Below, one piece after another: positions 17,289 through 27,057 of a DNA stretch of 64,000 nt. Below the pieces are notes generated by a model. That model was given only the letters and a program-made list of their open reading frames with translations, did no database searches and had not been told where the DNA came from. The DNA is from Paraburkholderia domus (GTDB taxonomy: Bacteria > Pseudomonadota > Gammaproteobacteria > Burkholderiales > Burkholderiaceae). Location of the stretch: NCBI RefSeq assembly GCF_905220705.1, contig NZ_CAJNAT010000001.1:434001-498000 (forward strand), given 5' to 3'. The first letter of the stretch is position 1. The number at the start of each line of letters is the position of its first letter. A program made the position numbers and the translations under genes.

Positions 17289-17336
17289 ACGGCTTCGAAT
17301 GCCTGTCGCACCCCCTTCCACGCCAACATCACCCTC

Positions 17337-18452
17337 TCAGCGGGCCGCCTGATCCCCTGCCGCCATACTCGCGCCAAGCGGCGTCTGCGGACGCGCAAGG
17401 CGCCCGCGGCACCAATTCAGCACTGGCCGCTCCAGGCAGTGCCACGACAGCGCCGCGCACAGCAGGATGAACGGCGCGGCGATCAGCACCGCTGTCACAT
17501 GGCTCAACTGCGGCGCGATATTCGCGACGCATTGCTGCACCATGAAGCCGTACAGATAAATCCCATACGAGTAATCGTGGCGCGGCACGAAGCGCCGCAA
17601 AAGCGGCGTGGTGCCCACCCATAGCACGCCGTAAACGAAGGCCAGATAGAACAGCGGTTGGGCGCCGGCCGTGTCGCGGAACACCAGGAACACCATCGCC
17701 AGTGCGAGAGCCGTCAGGCCGTTGATATCGATCCATTCGCGCCAGCCGTACAACAGCATCCCAAGCATGAAAAACGGCTCCGGCCAGAACGAATAGCCGC
17801 CGGGCGGTTCGCTGAAGTCACGCAGCCCAATCTGCAGATGGGGCAGATGCACGCGCAGAATGAACGCGATGCACCCGAGCAACGCCGCCAGCGCCACGCC
17901 GCGCGCGCTGGACAACAACCCCAGCATGCCGGTCACCATCACGATCAGATAGCAGCGCACTTCGAGCGGCAGGGTCCACAACGGCGCACAGACGTCGACC
18001 GGAAAACGGTTGTGCTCGAATACACCGGGCAGCGCCCAACCGGTTTTCAGCACGATGGTGGAGAAGTTGTCGAGGCTGGCCCACGTCATGCCGGAGGTGA
18101 AATAGTCGCGCAGCGGCAGTGTCGTGAACAACGGGCCGAGGATGAATACCGTCACCAGCGAACCGCCTGCCACCGCCGGCCACAGGCGCGCGATGCGCAA
18201 TGCAGCGAAACGGGGCACCGAGCGCTGCCGGTCGAAACTGGCGGTCACCAGCATGCCGCTCAGCAGGAAAAATGCGTAGACGCCGAGCGCGCCGAAACCG
18301 TCGAAGCCGAGCGCACTCTGGACCCAGTCCGTCGTGCCGTCGGGCGCTTGCAGCAGATACGAGTGGCCATACACGACGGCAACGGCGGCAAGGAGCCGCA
18401 CGAGGTCGAAGTTGTTGCCGTTGCGCGATAGGGCGTGCGAAAGCGGGTTCAT
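17337..18452 (-). CDS. Acyltransferase 3 family membrane protein
   Basis: 371 aa, about ten hydrophobic segments. The N-terminal GNNFDLVRLLAAVAVVYGHS carries the family's conserved motif and histidine; FFLLSGMLVTASF and the C-terminal SWHCLERPVL also fit. The family transfers acyl groups, usually acetyl or succinyl, to sugars of O-antigen, exopolysaccharide or Nod factors at the inner membrane. The substrate cannot be told from the sequence. It stands alone between folD and prlC, with no glycan genes nearby. Confidence 0.88.
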   Translation of the reverse strand: MNPLSHALSRNGNNFDLVRLLAAVAVVYGHSYLLQAPDGTTDWVQSALGFDGFGALGVYAFFLLSGMLVTASFDRQRSVPRFAALRIARLWPAVAGGSLVTVFILGPLFTTLPLRDYFTSGMTWASLDNFSTIVLKTGWALPGVFEHNRFPVDVCAPLWTLPLEVRCYLIVMVTGMLGLLSSARGVALAALLGCIAFILRVHLPHLQIGLRDFSEPPGGYSFWPEPFFMLGMLLYGWREWIDINGLTALALAMVFLVFRDTAGAQPLFYLAFVYGVLWVGTTPLLRRFVPRHDYSYGIYLYGFMVQQCVANIAPQLSHVTAVLIAAPFILLCAALSWHCLERPVLNWCRGRLARPQTPLGASMAAGDQAAR

Positions 18453-18785
18453 CGATACCTCTTACAGAAAGCGTCGCTGACAGATAGCGACACGCCAGAA
18501 TGCGGCATGGCAGCAATTCCCACCGTTCGTTTTCGCACAGAATGCAGCGCCATAGCCGGCGCGGCGATTCGGGAGCAACCCGGCGGCGCATTCCTGCCGC
18601 CTGAACCACGTGCGGCACTCGCTTCCCCGCGCACAGTCGCGCGACATCTGATAATTTGTCTGCCGACGGATTGGAATCGGCGTGCCCTGCCCCAATAATG
18701 TCCTTATGGAGTGTTATCGGGGTGTCGTCGCGCACGCCCGTCGATGCTCCCATTACCCGTTCACCCGCGTCAGACAGGAAGCCTT
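18453..18785. other. Divergent intergenic region, acyltransferase / prlC
   Basis: About 330 bases between divergent starts. It must hold promoters for both genes; I see no unambiguous -35/-10 pair and no gene. Confidence 0.4.
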
Positions 18786-20894
18786 ATGTCCACTACCCTC
18801 TCGAAGCACGACAATCCGCTCCTCGATTTCTCCGACCTGCCGCGCTTTGGCGAAATCCGCCCCGAACACGTCACGCCCGCTCTCGATGTCCTGCTCGCCG
18901 ATGCAGCCGCCGCCGTCGAGCGCGCCGCCCAGCCCATTACGCCCGCTTCGTGGGCCGACGTGGTCGAGCCGGTCGAGCGCGCCACCGAGCCGCTGTCGCG
19001 CGCCTGGAGCGTAGTCGGTCATCTGAATGCCGTAGCGGATACGCCGGAGTTGCGCGCCGTGTACGGCGAGAATCTGCCGCGCGTCACCGAATTCTGGTCG
19101 AGCGTCGGCCAGAATCTCGCGCTGTATGAGAAGTACAAGGCGCTTCACGCCAGCAGCGATTTCTCGTCACTGACCGGCGAGCGCAAGAAAATTCTCAGCA
19201 ATGCGCTGCGCGATTTCCGCCTGTCCGGCGCGGAGTTGCCGGAGGACCAGAAGCCGCATTTCGCCGAATTGCAGGAACGCCAGGCGGGGTTGTCGAAAGC
19301 GTTTTCGGATCACGTGCTCGATGCAACGAACGCGTACGCCTATCTCGTCGAAGCCGGCGATGAAGCACAGCTAGCCGGCCTGCCCGAAGACGTGATCGAA
19401 GCCGCGAAGGAAGCGGCCGAACGCGAAGGCAAGACTGGCTACAAATTCACGCTGCACTTTCCGTCGTATTTCCCGGTGATGCAGTACTCGGAGAATCGCG
19501 CGATGCGCGAAGCGATCTACCGCGCGTATGTGACGCGTGCCTCCGAGCTCGGCCCGCAATACGGCGACGGCAAGCCCGAGTGGGACAACACTCAGGTGCT
19601 CGCCGATCAGTTGAAGCTGCGCGCGGAAGAAGCGCACATGCTGGGCTACAACAACTTCGCCGAAGTCTCGCTCGCGCCGAAGATGGCCGAGTCGCCGGCG
19701 CAAGTCATGGCCTTCCTCGAAGATCTCGCCACGCGCGCGCGTCCGCACGCCGAACAGGACTGGAAGGAACTGCGCGAATTTGCCGCGAACGAACTCGGCT
19801 TGACCGACCTGCAGCCGTGGGACATGACGTTCGCCGCTGAACGTCTGCGTCAGCAGCGTTATTCGTTCTCCGAGAACGAAGTCAAACAGTACTTCCCGGA
19901 AGACGCCGTATTCAAGGGTCTCTTCAAGGTCACCGAAACGCTGTTCAACGTGCGCATCCGTCGAGACGAAGCGGCAGTATGGCATCCGGACGTGCGCTTT
20001 TTCCGTGTCGAGAATCAGGACGGCGGCCTCGTCGCGCAGTTCTATCTCGACCTGTATGCACGCGAAGGCAAGCGCGGCGGCGCATGGATGGACGACGCGC
20101 GCGGCCGTCACAAGCACACGCACGGCAGCGTGCAGACGCCGGTGGCGTATCTGACCTGCAACTTCTCGGCACCGGTCGGCGGCAAGCCCGCCTGCTTCAC
20201 GCACGATGAAGTGATCACGCTGTTCCACGAGTTCGGCCACGGGCTGCATCACATGCTCACGCGTGTCGATGAACTCGGCGTGTCGGGCATCAACGGCGTC
20301 GAGTGGGATGCGGTCGAACTGCCGTCGCAATTCATGGAGAACTTCTGCTGGGAGTGGGACGTGTTGAGCGACATGACCTCGCACGTCGAAACCGCCAAGC
20401 CGCTGCCGCGTGATCTGTTCGACAAAATGCTTGCTGCGAAGAATTTCCAGAGCGGTCTCGGCACGTTGCGTCAGATCGTATTCTCGATGTTCGACATGCA
20501 ACTGCACACCGGTTTTGATGCATCCGGCACGAAGAACGCGACCGAACTCGCTAGCGAGATCAATGAGCGTTTCCATGTGGTGCCGCAAGCTCCGTTCTCG
20601 CGTTGGCCGAATACGTTCAGCCATATTTTCGCGGGCGGTTACGCGGCAGGCTACTACAGCTACAAGTGGGCTGAAGTGCTCTCCGCCGATGCGTATGCCG
20701 CATTCGAAGAAGCGGCACAAGCCGCAAGCGGCAGCGTGCTCGATCAGGCGACCGGCATGCGCTATCGCAAGGAAATTCTGGAAGTGGGCGGCAGCCGCCC
20801 CGCGATGGAATCGTTCAAGGCGTTCCGCGGCCGCGAGCCGAATATCGACGCCTTGTTGCGGCACAACGGCATGACGCCTGCCGCGACGCATTGA
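18786..20894 (+). CDS. prlC: Oligopeptidase A, M3 zinc metallopeptidase
   Basis: 702 aa, slightly longer than the E. coli enzyme. The zinc motif HEFGH (481-485) lies within TLFHEFGHGLHHMLT; the third ligand is expected in the conserved GINGVEWDAVELPSQFMENF region. Cytoplasmic enzyme that degrades short peptides, including cleaved signal peptides. The start is the ATG after AGGA; a longer frame upstream would add an Arg/Pro-rich stretch unlike the family. Monocistronic. Confidence 0.95.
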   Translation: MSTTLSKHDNPLLDFSDLPRFGEIRPEHVTPALDVLLADAAAAVERAAQPITPASWADVVEPVERATEPLSRAWSVVGHLNAVADTPELRAVYGENLPRVTEFWSSVGQNLALYEKYKALHASSDFSSLTGERKKILSNALRDFRLSGAELPEDQKPHFAELQERQAGLSKAFSDHVLDATNAYAYLVEAGDEAQLAGLPEDVIEAAKEAAEREGKTGYKFTLHFPSYFPVMQYSENRAMREAIYRAYVTRASELGPQYGDGKPEWDNTQVLADQLKLRAEEAHMLGYNNFAEVSLAPKMAESPAQVMAFLEDLATRARPHAEQDWKELREFAANELGLTDLQPWDMTFAAERLRQQRYSFSENEVKQYFPEDAVFKGLFKVTETLFNVRIRRDEAAVWHPDVRFFRVENQDGGLVAQFYLDLYAREGKRGGAWMDDARGRHKHTHGSVQTPVAYLTCNFSAPVGGKPACFTHDEVITLFHEFGHGLHHMLTRVDELGVSGINGVEWDAVELPSQFMENFCWEWDVLSDMTSHVETAKPLPRDLFDKMLAAKNFQSGLGTLRQIVFSMFDMQLHTGFDASGTKNATELASEINERFHVVPQAPFSRWPNTFSHIFAGGYAAGYYSYKWAEVLSADAYAAFEEAAQAASGSVLDQATGMRYRKEILEVGGSRPAMESFKAFRGREPNIDALLRHNGMTPAATH

Positions 20895-20909
20895 TCTTGC
20901 GTTGAAGCG

Positions 20910-20939
20910 TCAGTCGGCGTTGTAGATGGCGCCGACTGA
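20910..20939. terminator. Hairpin after prlC
   Basis: Ten-bp perfect stem (TCAGTCGGCG and complement) with a 10-base loop, no clear T-run. Confidence 0.4.
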
Positions 20940-21136
20940 TGAACCGACAATAGAGTGGGACACGAAGCAATGGAGTTCGACACAAGCCGTACGGCTCAAG
21001 CGGGCCGAAGGCGCCGGGCACGACCAGTAAAAATTGGCCAGATGCGGTCGAGTCGACCGCGGACCACCTCGCTGGTTCTGCATTGAACTGGGTTCGGGCA
21101 CATATCGGGCTCGTGCGAGGTGGCTTGGGTAGCTGG
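20940..21136. other. Possible insertion-sequence remnant
   Basis: About 200 bases with frame fragments on both strands and the phrase GGCACGACCAGTAAAAATTGGCC, which resembles the ends of IS21-like elements as I remember them. No intact transposase. It marks the left boundary of the phospholipase/lipoprotein island. Low confidence. Confidence 0.25.
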
Positions 21137-22435
21137 CTAGGCCTCGTCACCGGAAGAAATCGGCTTCCATGTGACGTCCGTGGGGTACCGGGGTTTCCCC
21201 AGCACGCTGTCGAGCCACGCGAATGTGCGTGGCCTGTACACGTCCAGCATCGGCAACGTTTCGCCCTTACGGAAGTACTGTGTCGTCTCGCCGCGTAGCT
21301 CTGCCAGAATCTGTGTGCACCACACGCCGCTTTCCGGACATCGCGCACCGGCCCGCACCTTCGTGCCCAGCGGTACGCGCGCCAGCTTCGCAGGCTTACC
21401 CGCCTGGGAGGTCTGGCTTGCCGCAGCCGATACCGGCAGGCCGGTCGCCGGGTCCAGATTCTTTTCCTGCGCCAGGCGGTTGATCAGTTCGTCCGATGGC
21501 TTCGGTGGAATCTCTGCCTGTTTCTTTTCCCATTCGAACGTGCCGTCCCACGCGGGGAGTTGTGCCGGTGGCAGCGGAACGATCCTGTCGATATCCGGGA
21601 CGGTGGGGTTGCTCAGCTGGTTGCGGTCAAGGAAAGCACCGATCAATTTGTAGCGGTGCGAGCGTTCCGGATCTTTTGGAAGGTCAAGAAAGAAGCCTTC
21701 CTCTGCGGAGGTCAATGACAAAAACGATTTTTCAAGAACCAACGCAGATGTATTGTTACCGGAGGCCGCACCTTTCTGATATGCCGACAGCGCCTCTCGG
21801 TATAGCTTGTCGTTTTCGAGACTTATGCCCAAATCGAAAGCCGCCTTCCCATGCCCCTGATCGGCAGCACACTGCCGCATCTGTCTTGCGATATCCGGCG
21901 CCTTGTCATGAGGAAACAATAAGTCGGCAATGTAGTACTGGGCGTCCGCATTGCCCAGATCTGCCGCCTTGCGGATGTACTTCAGCGCCACCTCCCTGTT
22001 CTGCTTCAGGCTGTATCCGGCATTCAGGTAATAACCAATGTCGTAGTAACCCGTTGGAATCCCCTGATTGACCAGTTGGGTCGCCCATTCAACAGCCTCC
22101 CGTGCGGCATCCGGCGAACTTGCCATGCCCTGCGACACCAGTTGCTGCACGTTATGGTTCGCCTTGTAATGACCGTGCGCCGCTGCGATGCGGTAGTAAC
22201 GCGCCATCTCGTCGAAGTTCTTCGGACCATCCCGCGTCTGCAGATACCGGCCGTAACGGAACAAGGCATCCGCGCCCGGATCGAGCGCGGGTAGACGATC
22301 AGCTTCGTGGGCGCAGGTGAACGCCAGATTGGCGCGTATGTTCCCCAATGCCGCATCCCAAGGTAGCGCGTCACCCCGGTTCGAACAGCCGCTCGCCAGC
22401 ACAATGAATAGTGAAACCAGTACGGGATATCTCAT
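21137..22435 (-). CDS. Sel1-repeat lipoprotein, copy 1 (putative immunity protein)
   Basis: 432 aa. Lipoprotein signal peptide with lipobox LASGC (Cys17). Sel1/TPR-like helical repeats cover about 55-250 (for example YYRIAAAHGHYKANHNVQQL and KYIRKAADLGNADAQYYIAD), then a separate C-terminal domain with two Cys (ARCPESGVWCTQI). The first 190 residues are almost identical to copy 2; residues about 195-270 differ strongly; the last 30 residues differ from both other copies. It is the last gene of the operon, 13 bases after copy 2. By analogy with the P. aeruginosa PldB locus, where several Sel1-type proteins protect against the effector, a periplasmic immunity role is inferred. Confidence 0.85.
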   Translation of the reverse strand: MRYPVLVSLFIVLASGCSNRGDALPWDAALGNIRANLAFTCAHEADRLPALDPGADALFRYGRYLQTRDGPKNFDEMARYYRIAAAHGHYKANHNVQQLVSQGMASSPDAAREAVEWATQLVNQGIPTGYYDIGYYLNAGYSLKQNREVALKYIRKAADLGNADAQYYIADLLFPHDKAPDIARQMRQCAADQGHGKAAFDLGISLENDKLYREALSAYQKGAASGNNTSALVLEKSFLSLTSAEEGFFLDLPKDPERSHRYKLIGAFLDRNQLSNPTVPDIDRIVPLPPAQLPAWDGTFEWEKKQAEIPPKPSDELINRLAQEKNLDPATGLPVSAAASQTSQAGKPAKLARVPLGTKVRAGARCPESGVWCTQILAELRGETTQYFRKGETLPMLDVYRPRTFAWLDSVLGKPRYPTDVTWKPISSGDEA

Positions 22436-22448
22436 CGGCTCACCGGCG

Positions 22449-23747
22449 TTACGCCTTATCGTTGTAAGCGGTCAGTGTCCAGATCACGTCCGTGATGTAG
22501 CGACGTTTCCCCAGCACGCTGTCGAGCCACACGAATATGCGTGGCCTGTACACGTCCAGCATCGGCAACGTTTCGCCCCTGCGGAAGCGCTGTGTCGTCT
22601 CGCCGCGTAGCTCTGCCAGGATCTGTGTGCACCACACGCCGCTTTCCGGACACCGCGCACCGGCCCGCACCATCGTGCCCAGTGGTACACGCGCCAGCTT
22701 CGCAGGCTTACCCGCCTGGGAGGTCTGGCTTGCTGCAACCGGTAGCGGCAGGCCGGTCGCCGGGTCCAGATTCTTTTCCTTCGCCAGGCGGTTGATCAGT
22801 TTGTCCGATGGCTTCGGCGGAATCTCGGCCTGTTTCTTTTCCCATTCGAACGTGCCGTCCCATGCCGGTAGTTGAGCCGGTGGCAGCGGAACGATCCTGT
22901 CGATATCCGGAACAGTAGGGTTGCTCAGCTGGTTGCGGTCAAGGAAATTTCCTATCAGTTTGTAGCGGCGCGAGCGTTCTTGATCCTTGGGCAGATCAAG
23001 GTAGGAGCCTTCGTCCGTGGCGGGTGGTGCCAGGAATGATCTCTGAAGAATCAGAGCCGAGATGCTCTCTCCTGCGGCCACACCCCTTTGATATGCCACG
23101 ACAGCATCATGGTATTTCCCATTATTTTGACGATTTACTCCCAGTTCATAAGCTGCCCGCCCATGCCCTTGATCGGCAGCACATTGCCGCATCTGTCTTG
23201 CAACGTCCGGCGCTCGATCATGGGGAGCCAATAAGTCGGCAACGTAGTACTGTGCGTCCGCATTCCCCAGATCCGCGGCCTTGCGGATGTACTTCTGCGC
23301 CATCTCCGTGTTCTGCTTCAGGCCGTATCCGGAATTCAGGTAGTAACCAATATCGTAGTAACCCGTCGGAATCCCCTGATTGACCAGTTGGGTCGCCCAT
23401 TCAACGGCCTCGCGTGCGGCGCCCGGCGAACTTGCCATGCCCTGCGACACCAGTTGCTGCACGTTATGGTTCGCCTTGTAATGGCCGTGCGCCGCTGCGA
23501 TGCGGTAGTAACGCGCCATCTCGTCGAAGTTCTTCGGACCATCCCGCGTCTGCAGATACCGGCCGTAACGGAACAAGGCATCCGCGCCCGGATCGAGCGC
23601 GGGTAGACGATCAGCTTCGTGGGCGCAGGTGAACGCCAGATTGGCGCGTATGTTCCCCAATGCCGCATCCCAAGGTAGCGCGTCACCCCGGTTCGAACAG
23701 CCGCTCGCCAGCAAAATGAATAGTGAAACCAGTACGGGATATCTCAT
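22449..23747 (-). CDS. Sel1-repeat lipoprotein, copy 2 (putative immunity protein)
   Basis: 432 aa, same architecture as copy 1: lipobox LASGC, Sel1-like helices, C-terminal domain. The two genes repeat at a spacing of exactly 1312 bases, with identical 13-base junctions. Its N-terminal part matches copy 1 and its last 50 residues match copy 3 (VIWTLTAYNDKA), so it looks like a mosaic. The central patch (about 195-270, with YELGVNRQNNGKYHDAVVAY) is its own. Membrane-anchored and periplasmic by its signal; a spare or altered-specificity immunity protein is the best guess. Confidence 0.85.
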   Translation of the reverse strand: MRYPVLVSLFILLASGCSNRGDALPWDAALGNIRANLAFTCAHEADRLPALDPGADALFRYGRYLQTRDGPKNFDEMARYYRIAAAHGHYKANHNVQQLVSQGMASSPGAAREAVEWATQLVNQGIPTGYYDIGYYLNSGYGLKQNTEMAQKYIRKAADLGNADAQYYVADLLAPHDRAPDVARQMRQCAADQGHGRAAYELGVNRQNNGKYHDAVVAYQRGVAAGESISALILQRSFLAPPATDEGSYLDLPKDQERSRRYKLIGNFLDRNQLSNPTVPDIDRIVPLPPAQLPAWDGTFEWEKKQAEIPPKPSDKLINRLAKEKNLDPATGLPLPVAASQTSQAGKPAKLARVPLGTMVRAGARCPESGVWCTQILAELRGETTQRFRRGETLPMLDVYRPRIFVWLDSVLGKRRYITDVIWTLTAYNDKA

Positions 23748-23760
23748 CGGCTCACCGGCG

Positions 23761-25056
23761 TTACGCCTTATCGTTGTAAGCGGTCAGTGTCCAGATCACG
23801 TCCGTGGTGTAGCGACGTTTCCCCTGTACGTCGTCGAGCCACACGAATATGCGTGGCCTGTACACGTCCAGCATCGGCAACGTTTCGCCCTTACGGAAGT
23901 ACTGTGTCGTCTCGCCGCGTAGCTCTGCCAGAATCTGTGTGCACCACACGCCGCTTTCCGGACATCGCGCGCCGGCCCGCACCATCGTGCCCAGTGGTAC
24001 ACGCGCCAGCTTCGCAGGCTTACCCGCCTGGGAGGTCTGGCTTGCTGCAGCCGGTAGTGGCAGGCCGGTCGCCGGGTCCAGGTTCTTTTCCTTCGCCAGG
24101 CGGTTGATCAGTTCGTCCGATGGCTTCGGTGGAATCTCTGCCTGCTTCTTTTCCCATTCGAACGTGCCGTCCCATGCCGGTAGTTGAGCCGGTGGCAGCG
24201 GAACGATCCTGCCGATATCCGGGACGGTTGGGTTACTCAACTGGTTAAGATCAAGAAACTTCCCTATCAATTTATAGCGGCGCGAACGTTCCTGATCCTT
24301 GGAAAGATCAAGAAAATAGAGTTCCTCAGTAGCAGGTGGCGCGAGAAACGATTCCTCAAGATTCAGTGCCGATACGCTACTTCCCGCAGCTACGCCTTTC
24401 TGATATGCCACGAGAGCATCACGGTATTTCCCCTCTTCTTGGCGATCTATACCCCACTCAAAGGCTGCACGCCCGTGCCCCTGATCGGCAGCACATTGCT
24501 GCATCTGGCTTGCGATGTCCGGTGCCCTATCATGGGGAGCCAGTAATCCAGCAATGTAATGCTGGGCGTCCGCGTTCCCCAGATCTGCTGCCTTGCGAAT
24601 GTACTTCAGCGCCATCTCCCTGTTCTGCTTCAGGCCGTATCCGGCATTCAGGTAATAGCCAATATCGTAGTAACCCGTCGGTATCCCCTCATTGACCAGT
24701 TGGGTAGCCCATTCAACAGCTTCGCGTGATGCGTCTGGTGAATCCGCCATGCCTTGCGATACCAGTTGCTGCACATTATGGTTCGCCTTGTAGTGGCCAT
24801 GTGCCGCTGCGATGCGGTAGTAACGCGCCATCTCGTCGAAGTTCTTCGGACCATCCCGCGTTTGCAGATACCGGCTGTAACGGAACAAGGCATCTGCGTC
24901 CGGATCAAGCGCGGGTAGACGATCAGCTTCGTGGGTGCAGGTGAACGCCAGATTGGCGCGAACGCTGGCAATGTCAGGTAAACCAGGCAAGTCATTCTCC
25001 TTCGAACAGGCGGCCAAACTTGTGATCGTTAACAACAGTAACGCGGCAACTCTCAT
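23761..25056 (-). CDS. Sel1-repeat lipoprotein, copy 3 (putative immunity protein)
   Basis: 431 aa, directly behind the phospholipase gene: only 3 bases separate stop and start, and its ribosome site (AGGAA) spans the phospholipase stop. Lipobox LAAC (Cys17). The first 35 residues differ from copies 1 and 2 while the repeats beyond are nearly identical, and the central patch (about 195-270) is again different and AT-richer at the DNA level. Being next to the toxin, it is the most likely primary partner. The Sel1 family mediates protein-protein contacts, which suits toxin binding in the periplasm. Confidence 0.87.
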   Translation of the reverse strand: MRVAALLLLTITSLAACSKENDLPGLPDIASVRANLAFTCTHEADRLPALDPDADALFRYSRYLQTRDGPKNFDEMARYYRIAAAHGHYKANHNVQQLVSQGMADSPDASREAVEWATQLVNEGIPTGYYDIGYYLNAGYGLKQNREMALKYIRKAADLGNADAQHYIAGLLAPHDRAPDIASQMQQCAADQGHGRAAFEWGIDRQEEGKYRDALVAYQKGVAAGSSVSALNLEESFLAPPATEELYFLDLSKDQERSRRYKLIGKFLDLNQLSNPTVPDIGRIVPLPPAQLPAWDGTFEWEKKQAEIPPKPSDELINRLAKEKNLDPATGLPLPAAASQTSQAGKPAKLARVPLGTMVRAGARCPESGVWCTQILAELRGETTQYFRKGETLPMLDVYRPRIFVWLDDVQGKRRYTTDVIWTLTAYNDKA

Positions 25057-25059
25057 TTC

Positions 25060-27057
25060 CTAGTCCCAGCTGGATCGACTTGGGTCATCCCGATGAAACT
25101 CAACCAAGGATGCGTACGGGCTATTTTTTTCAATAGATTTTCTTTTTTTATTTTTCGAAATAATGGAATCCCAACTCTTGAAAGCTCTCTGCGCATCCAA
25201 CCTCCCATTCAAACCCTTCTCCCCCACCCCCATCCCCTTCGTATGAATCCCCCACAGCTTCTCCCGCAGCGGCTGCGTCACGCGCATGGACTCGTGGCAG
25301 ATATTCAACTCGCTATCCACCTCCATGCTGCGCAGATTGATGTTGGCCGAACCGTGCGTTACAAAAACGTCGTCAACGATCATCAGCTTGGAATGGATAT
25401 ACACCTCGTCCCACTGCATTCCCTTCGGCGTATCGGGCGGAACGAGGGTGCAGATATGCACATTGAGCCCCGGAATGTTCAGTTTCTGCGGGTCTTCCGT
25501 CTTCGCCTTCTCCAGTTGCGATTTCAATTCGCTCACCCGCTGGGCAGCCTCAGCGGCTTCCTGCTGACAGGCCGCCATGTTGTTCACCGCATACTGCGCC
25601 GAGCCGGAAAATGGATCGACCTTCATCTGCATGGCATTCTCAAGCGCCTGGTCAGCCGCCTTTTTCGCCTTGAGCGCTGCGTCATACTGCCTGCCCAGAT
25701 CGTCGGCACGCTCAAGCTTTGCGACACCCGGCAGGACATCCGCGCGCCCCAGCGCATTGAGCATCTGATACGTGCTGACCGTGCCCAGACCAATCCCGTC
25801 ATCGCTCGAGTTCGTCACGACAAACAGATACAGCGGCGTCTTACGCCCGCCCTGCTGATAGGCTTTCACCAGACTGGTCAGCTTGTCCGCCAGCGGCGGA
25901 AAGCGGAAATACTGATTCTCGATGTAAATGAAATTGCTGGTATTGTTGACCGCCTGAAGGTAAAGCGATTCGATATCCTTAACACCATGCTTTCCCGCCT
26001 GTGACTGGGTTCGCAGGATCTGCGCCATCACCGGTACGTCATCCTTGCCACAGCGCATGACCGGTTCCTTCGCCGATGCGCGCTCCTTTCCGAGTTGCTG
26101 TCCCGTTGCCTTATCCCACGCCTGACAGAAATTGCGGTTCAGGTCGATCAGGATCGGCCCCGTCACCCGGGCGGAGATGTCCTGCCGCGGGCGAAATCCG
26201 TTGCGCCCCATCTGCGGATGCATCCGCAGGCTGCCATGGCTGCTGGTGTCCCAGTATTCGTCGAGCGTGTTGTGTCCCATCACAAAGCCGGTGGCCAGCT
26301 CGGGATACTCATAGTCGATCAGCACCATTTTCTGATGATGCGAGGGTGCGCCTCCCATCGCCAGGCTATTCTTCGCCTTCACACCCGTACCACGCCCGGC
26401 ATAGTCACTGTCGAACGCGGTCCGCCAGGCGATTTCTGCGTGCTCCTCCAGACTGAAATCGCGCGTCGCGAATTCAATATTGTCGAACGCCGGGTCACGC
26501 CAGTGCCGCAACGCATGGTTGACCGTATGCTCGGCGCCCTTTCCCATCGCATTCAATGGGAACGGCAGAAGGTCGGCCCCCGTCAGTTCCGTTCCCGGCT
26601 GATTCTTCCTGTCCAGCTTGACCTGCCCGTACCACCAGCTATCGAATTCCTGCTGGGTCGAATTCCGGTTATCCGCCGCCGTTGTGAAGCGCCCGCCCGG
26701 CATCATGTTTTCCAGGAACTGCGCGACGTGGGCCTTATCGCCCCAAACGAGCAGACGCACCTTCACCTTCCTGCGCGCCATCTCCAGCAGCAACTGCCCG
26801 ATTGGCCGCGAATCCGGGCCGCCTCGCCTGAAATACATCGACGGCTGGAACCCCCAGCAGATGATGTCGATGCTGTGTTGTGCCAGAGCGATCGCGTCAT
26901 GGACGGCGCCGAACGCTTCCTCCCCGTTCACCAGCGGTTGATGCGTAGCCGGTTTGGGTTTGTACTCGGCCTTCTGCACGAAATGCGGCAACGTCAACGT
27001 CGCCGTGTTCCCGCAAGATAGCGCGATCGGTGTGGTAATTGCTGCGGATTGACTCAT
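25060..27057 (-). CDS. Phospholipase D-family protein, Tle5/PldB-like putative type VI effector
   Basis: 665 aa, no signal peptide or membrane segment. Two HKD motifs: H241-x-K243-x4-D248 in HHQKMVLID and H555-x-K557-x4-D562 in IHSKLMIVD, followed by GSANINLRSM. This is the catalytic pair of phospholipase D, which attacks the phosphodiester of phosphatidylethanolamine and similar lipids. Length, a bacterial PLD without signal peptide, and three Sel1 lipoproteins behind it match Tle5-class antibacterial effectors. No vgrG, PAAR or other secretion gene lies in the window, so delivery is inferred. A coiled linker rich in Ala/Lys lies about 465-520. Overlaps the small upstream frame by four bases. 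Confidence 0.85.
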   Translation of the reverse strand: MSQSAAITTPIALSCGNTATLTLPHFVQKAEYKPKPATHQPLVNGEEAFGAVHDAIALAQHSIDIICWGFQPSMYFRRGGPDSRPIGQLLLEMARRKVKVRLLVWGDKAHVAQFLENMMPGGRFTTAADNRNSTQQEFDSWWYGQVKLDRKNQPGTELTGADLLPFPLNAMGKGAEHTVNHALRHWRDPAFDNIEFATRDFSLEEHAEIAWRTAFDSDYAGRGTGVKAKNSLAMGGAPSHHQKMVLIDYEYPELATGFVMGHNTLDEYWDTSSHGSLRMHPQMGRNGFRPRQDISARVTGPILIDLNRNFCQAWDKATGQQLGKERASAKEPVMRCGKDDVPVMAQILRTQSQAGKHGVKDIESLYLQAVNNTSNFIYIENQYFRFPPLADKLTSLVKAYQQGGRKTPLYLFVVTNSSDDGIGLGTVSTYQMLNALGRADVLPGVAKLERADDLGRQYDAALKAKKAADQALENAMQMKVDPFSGSAQYAVNNMAACQQEAAEAAQRVSELKSQLEKAKTEDPQKLNIPGLNVHICTLVPPDTPKGMQWDEVYIHSKLMIVDDVFVTHGSANINLRSMEVDSELNICHESMRVTQPLREKLWGIHTKGMGVGEKGLNGRLDAQRAFKSWDSIISKNKKRKSIEKNSPYASLVEFHRDDPSRSSWD

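Noticed and set aside
19371..20891. 506-codon frame antisense to prlC
   Set aside because: Shadow of the oligopeptidase gene; no ribosome site or family motif.
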